Assembly (NCBI GenBank): GCA_963750995.1
Contig: CAVVST010000002.1
Coordinates: 1,178,001 to 1,242,000 of the forward strand
DNA: 64,000 nucleotides
DNA from: CAVVST01 sp963750995
Lineage (GTDB): Bacteria; Acidobacteriota; Vicinamibacteria; Vicinamibacterales; UBA2999
Direction: 5' to 3'
Each line of letters begins with the position of its first letter. The stretch's first letter is position 1. Below the pieces are notes generated by a model, which was given only the letters and a program-made list of their open reading frames with translations, was not told where the DNA came from and did not search any database. A program made the position numbers and the translations under genes. Shown here piece after piece: positions 63,717 to 64,000 of this stretch.

Positions 63717-64000
63717 CTGCCAGACCGCTCGAACCGGTTTGCCGATTAGAAACGCGGGGTTGGCACCTGGCCGCGGCTGGAACTTCTGGAACCGGCCCGA
63801 GTCCACCTCGGCCACGTACAAATTCCCGTCCTGGTCGACGCTCATGCCGTGGACGCCCCAGACGGTACCCGGGAAATCCCCGATCGTGCCCCACGAGTAC
63901 AGGAGATGTCCCTGCTGGTCGTACTTCAGCATCTTGTGCGTGTTGCGGTCGAAGGTCGCCACGGTGCCGTCCGCCGCAACATCCACGAAGTGGAGGCTCG
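63714..64000 (-). CDS. NHL-repeat/6-bladed propeller protein, C-terminal fragment (cut by window edge)
   Basis: Only the last ~95 residues are present; the frame is open to the right edge. It contains SLHFVDVAADGTVATFDRNT, HKMLKYDQQGHLLYSWGTIG, FPGTVWGVHGMSVDQDGNLY and VAEVDSGRFQKFQPRPGANP. These are NHL-type propeller blades as in peptidyl-alpha-hydroxyglycine lyase-like proteins, abundant in Acidobacteriota. The ending LIGKPVRAVWQ is the closing strand. Extracytoplasmic function likely, exact role unknown. Confidence 0.8.
   Translation of the reverse strand, partial: SLHFVDVAADGTVATFDRNTHKMLKYDQQGHLLYSWGTIGDFPGTVWGVHGMSVDQDGNLYVAEVDSGRFQKFQPRPGANPAFLIGKPVRAVWQ

Overview
The window looks like a chromosomal segment of a high-GC Gram-negative soil or sediment bacterium, most likely an Acidobacteriota of the Vicinamibacteria type (inference). 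The pointers are several Oar-like TonB-dependent receptors with an N-terminal carboxypeptidase-regulatory-like domain, five small exported DUF6152-type proteins, five exported proteins of an uncharacterised family with a DLSG-W type motif, DUF6644-type membrane proteins, and many interspersed palindromes of the GTCCGGCTTCAGCCGGAC type. I see no rRNA, tRNA or CRISPR array.

Layout. 0-5.2 kb (minus strand): start of a TonB receptor, DLSG-W and DUF6152 genes in alternation, and a metallo-beta-lactamase homologue that has lost most zinc ligands. 5.2-18.5 kb: a probable copper/heavy-metal handling cluster, with a C-terminal-heme lipoprotein, a heavy-metal-binding-domain protein, a c-type cytochrome, a porin-like protein, a YVTN beta-propeller, a short RND adaptor, a CusA/CzcA-type pump running in frame into a Met-rich lipoprotein, a TonB receptor and an orphan substrate-binding protein. 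18.6-24.4 kb: small envelope genes (beta-gamma crystallin/DUF4214, a second heme lipoprotein, DUF6152, two DUF6644-like proteins, a metzincin-like protein, a DksA/TraR-like protein, an NTF2-like lipoprotein). 24.6-35.7 kb: three TonB receptors, an IS1595-type insertion sequence sitting in a palindromic repeat, another DUF6152 gene with an LPSTA tail, and two unknown exported proteins. 35.9-39.9 kb: a secreted subtilase and a UlaG-like hydrolase. 40-51.2 kb (minus): a carboxylic-acid locus (FAH-type hydratase, oxalate/formate-type MFS carrier, ketopantoate reductase, oxalate-CoA-ligase-like enzyme, malate synthase), a TauE-type permease and a TonB receptor. 51.4-57 kb (plus): a structured leader with terminator, cysD-cysN-cysH, a CFA-type methyltransferase and a geranylgeranyl-reductase-type flavoprotein. 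57-64 kb: a serine hydrolase, two tandem alpha/beta hydrolases, DUF6152 with two DLSG-W proteins, and the end of an NHL-repeat protein.

Three threads link the genes. First, a tandem motif CTTCAG-N5-CTTCAG with an 11-bp period lies 22-24 bp before a -10-like hexamer upstream of several metal-related and unrelated genes, which suggests a regulon of an OmpR/PhoB-type regulator not encoded here. Second, all five DUF6152 proteins are predicted to begin His-His after signal peptide removal and keep an internal Asn-Pro-His, which suggests an N-terminal copper site. Third, about a dozen single-base frame breaks fall between 7 and 34 kb and none between 35 and 64 kb. Flanking coding sequence is conserved on both sides of each, so I suspect consensus errors at least as much as real decay.
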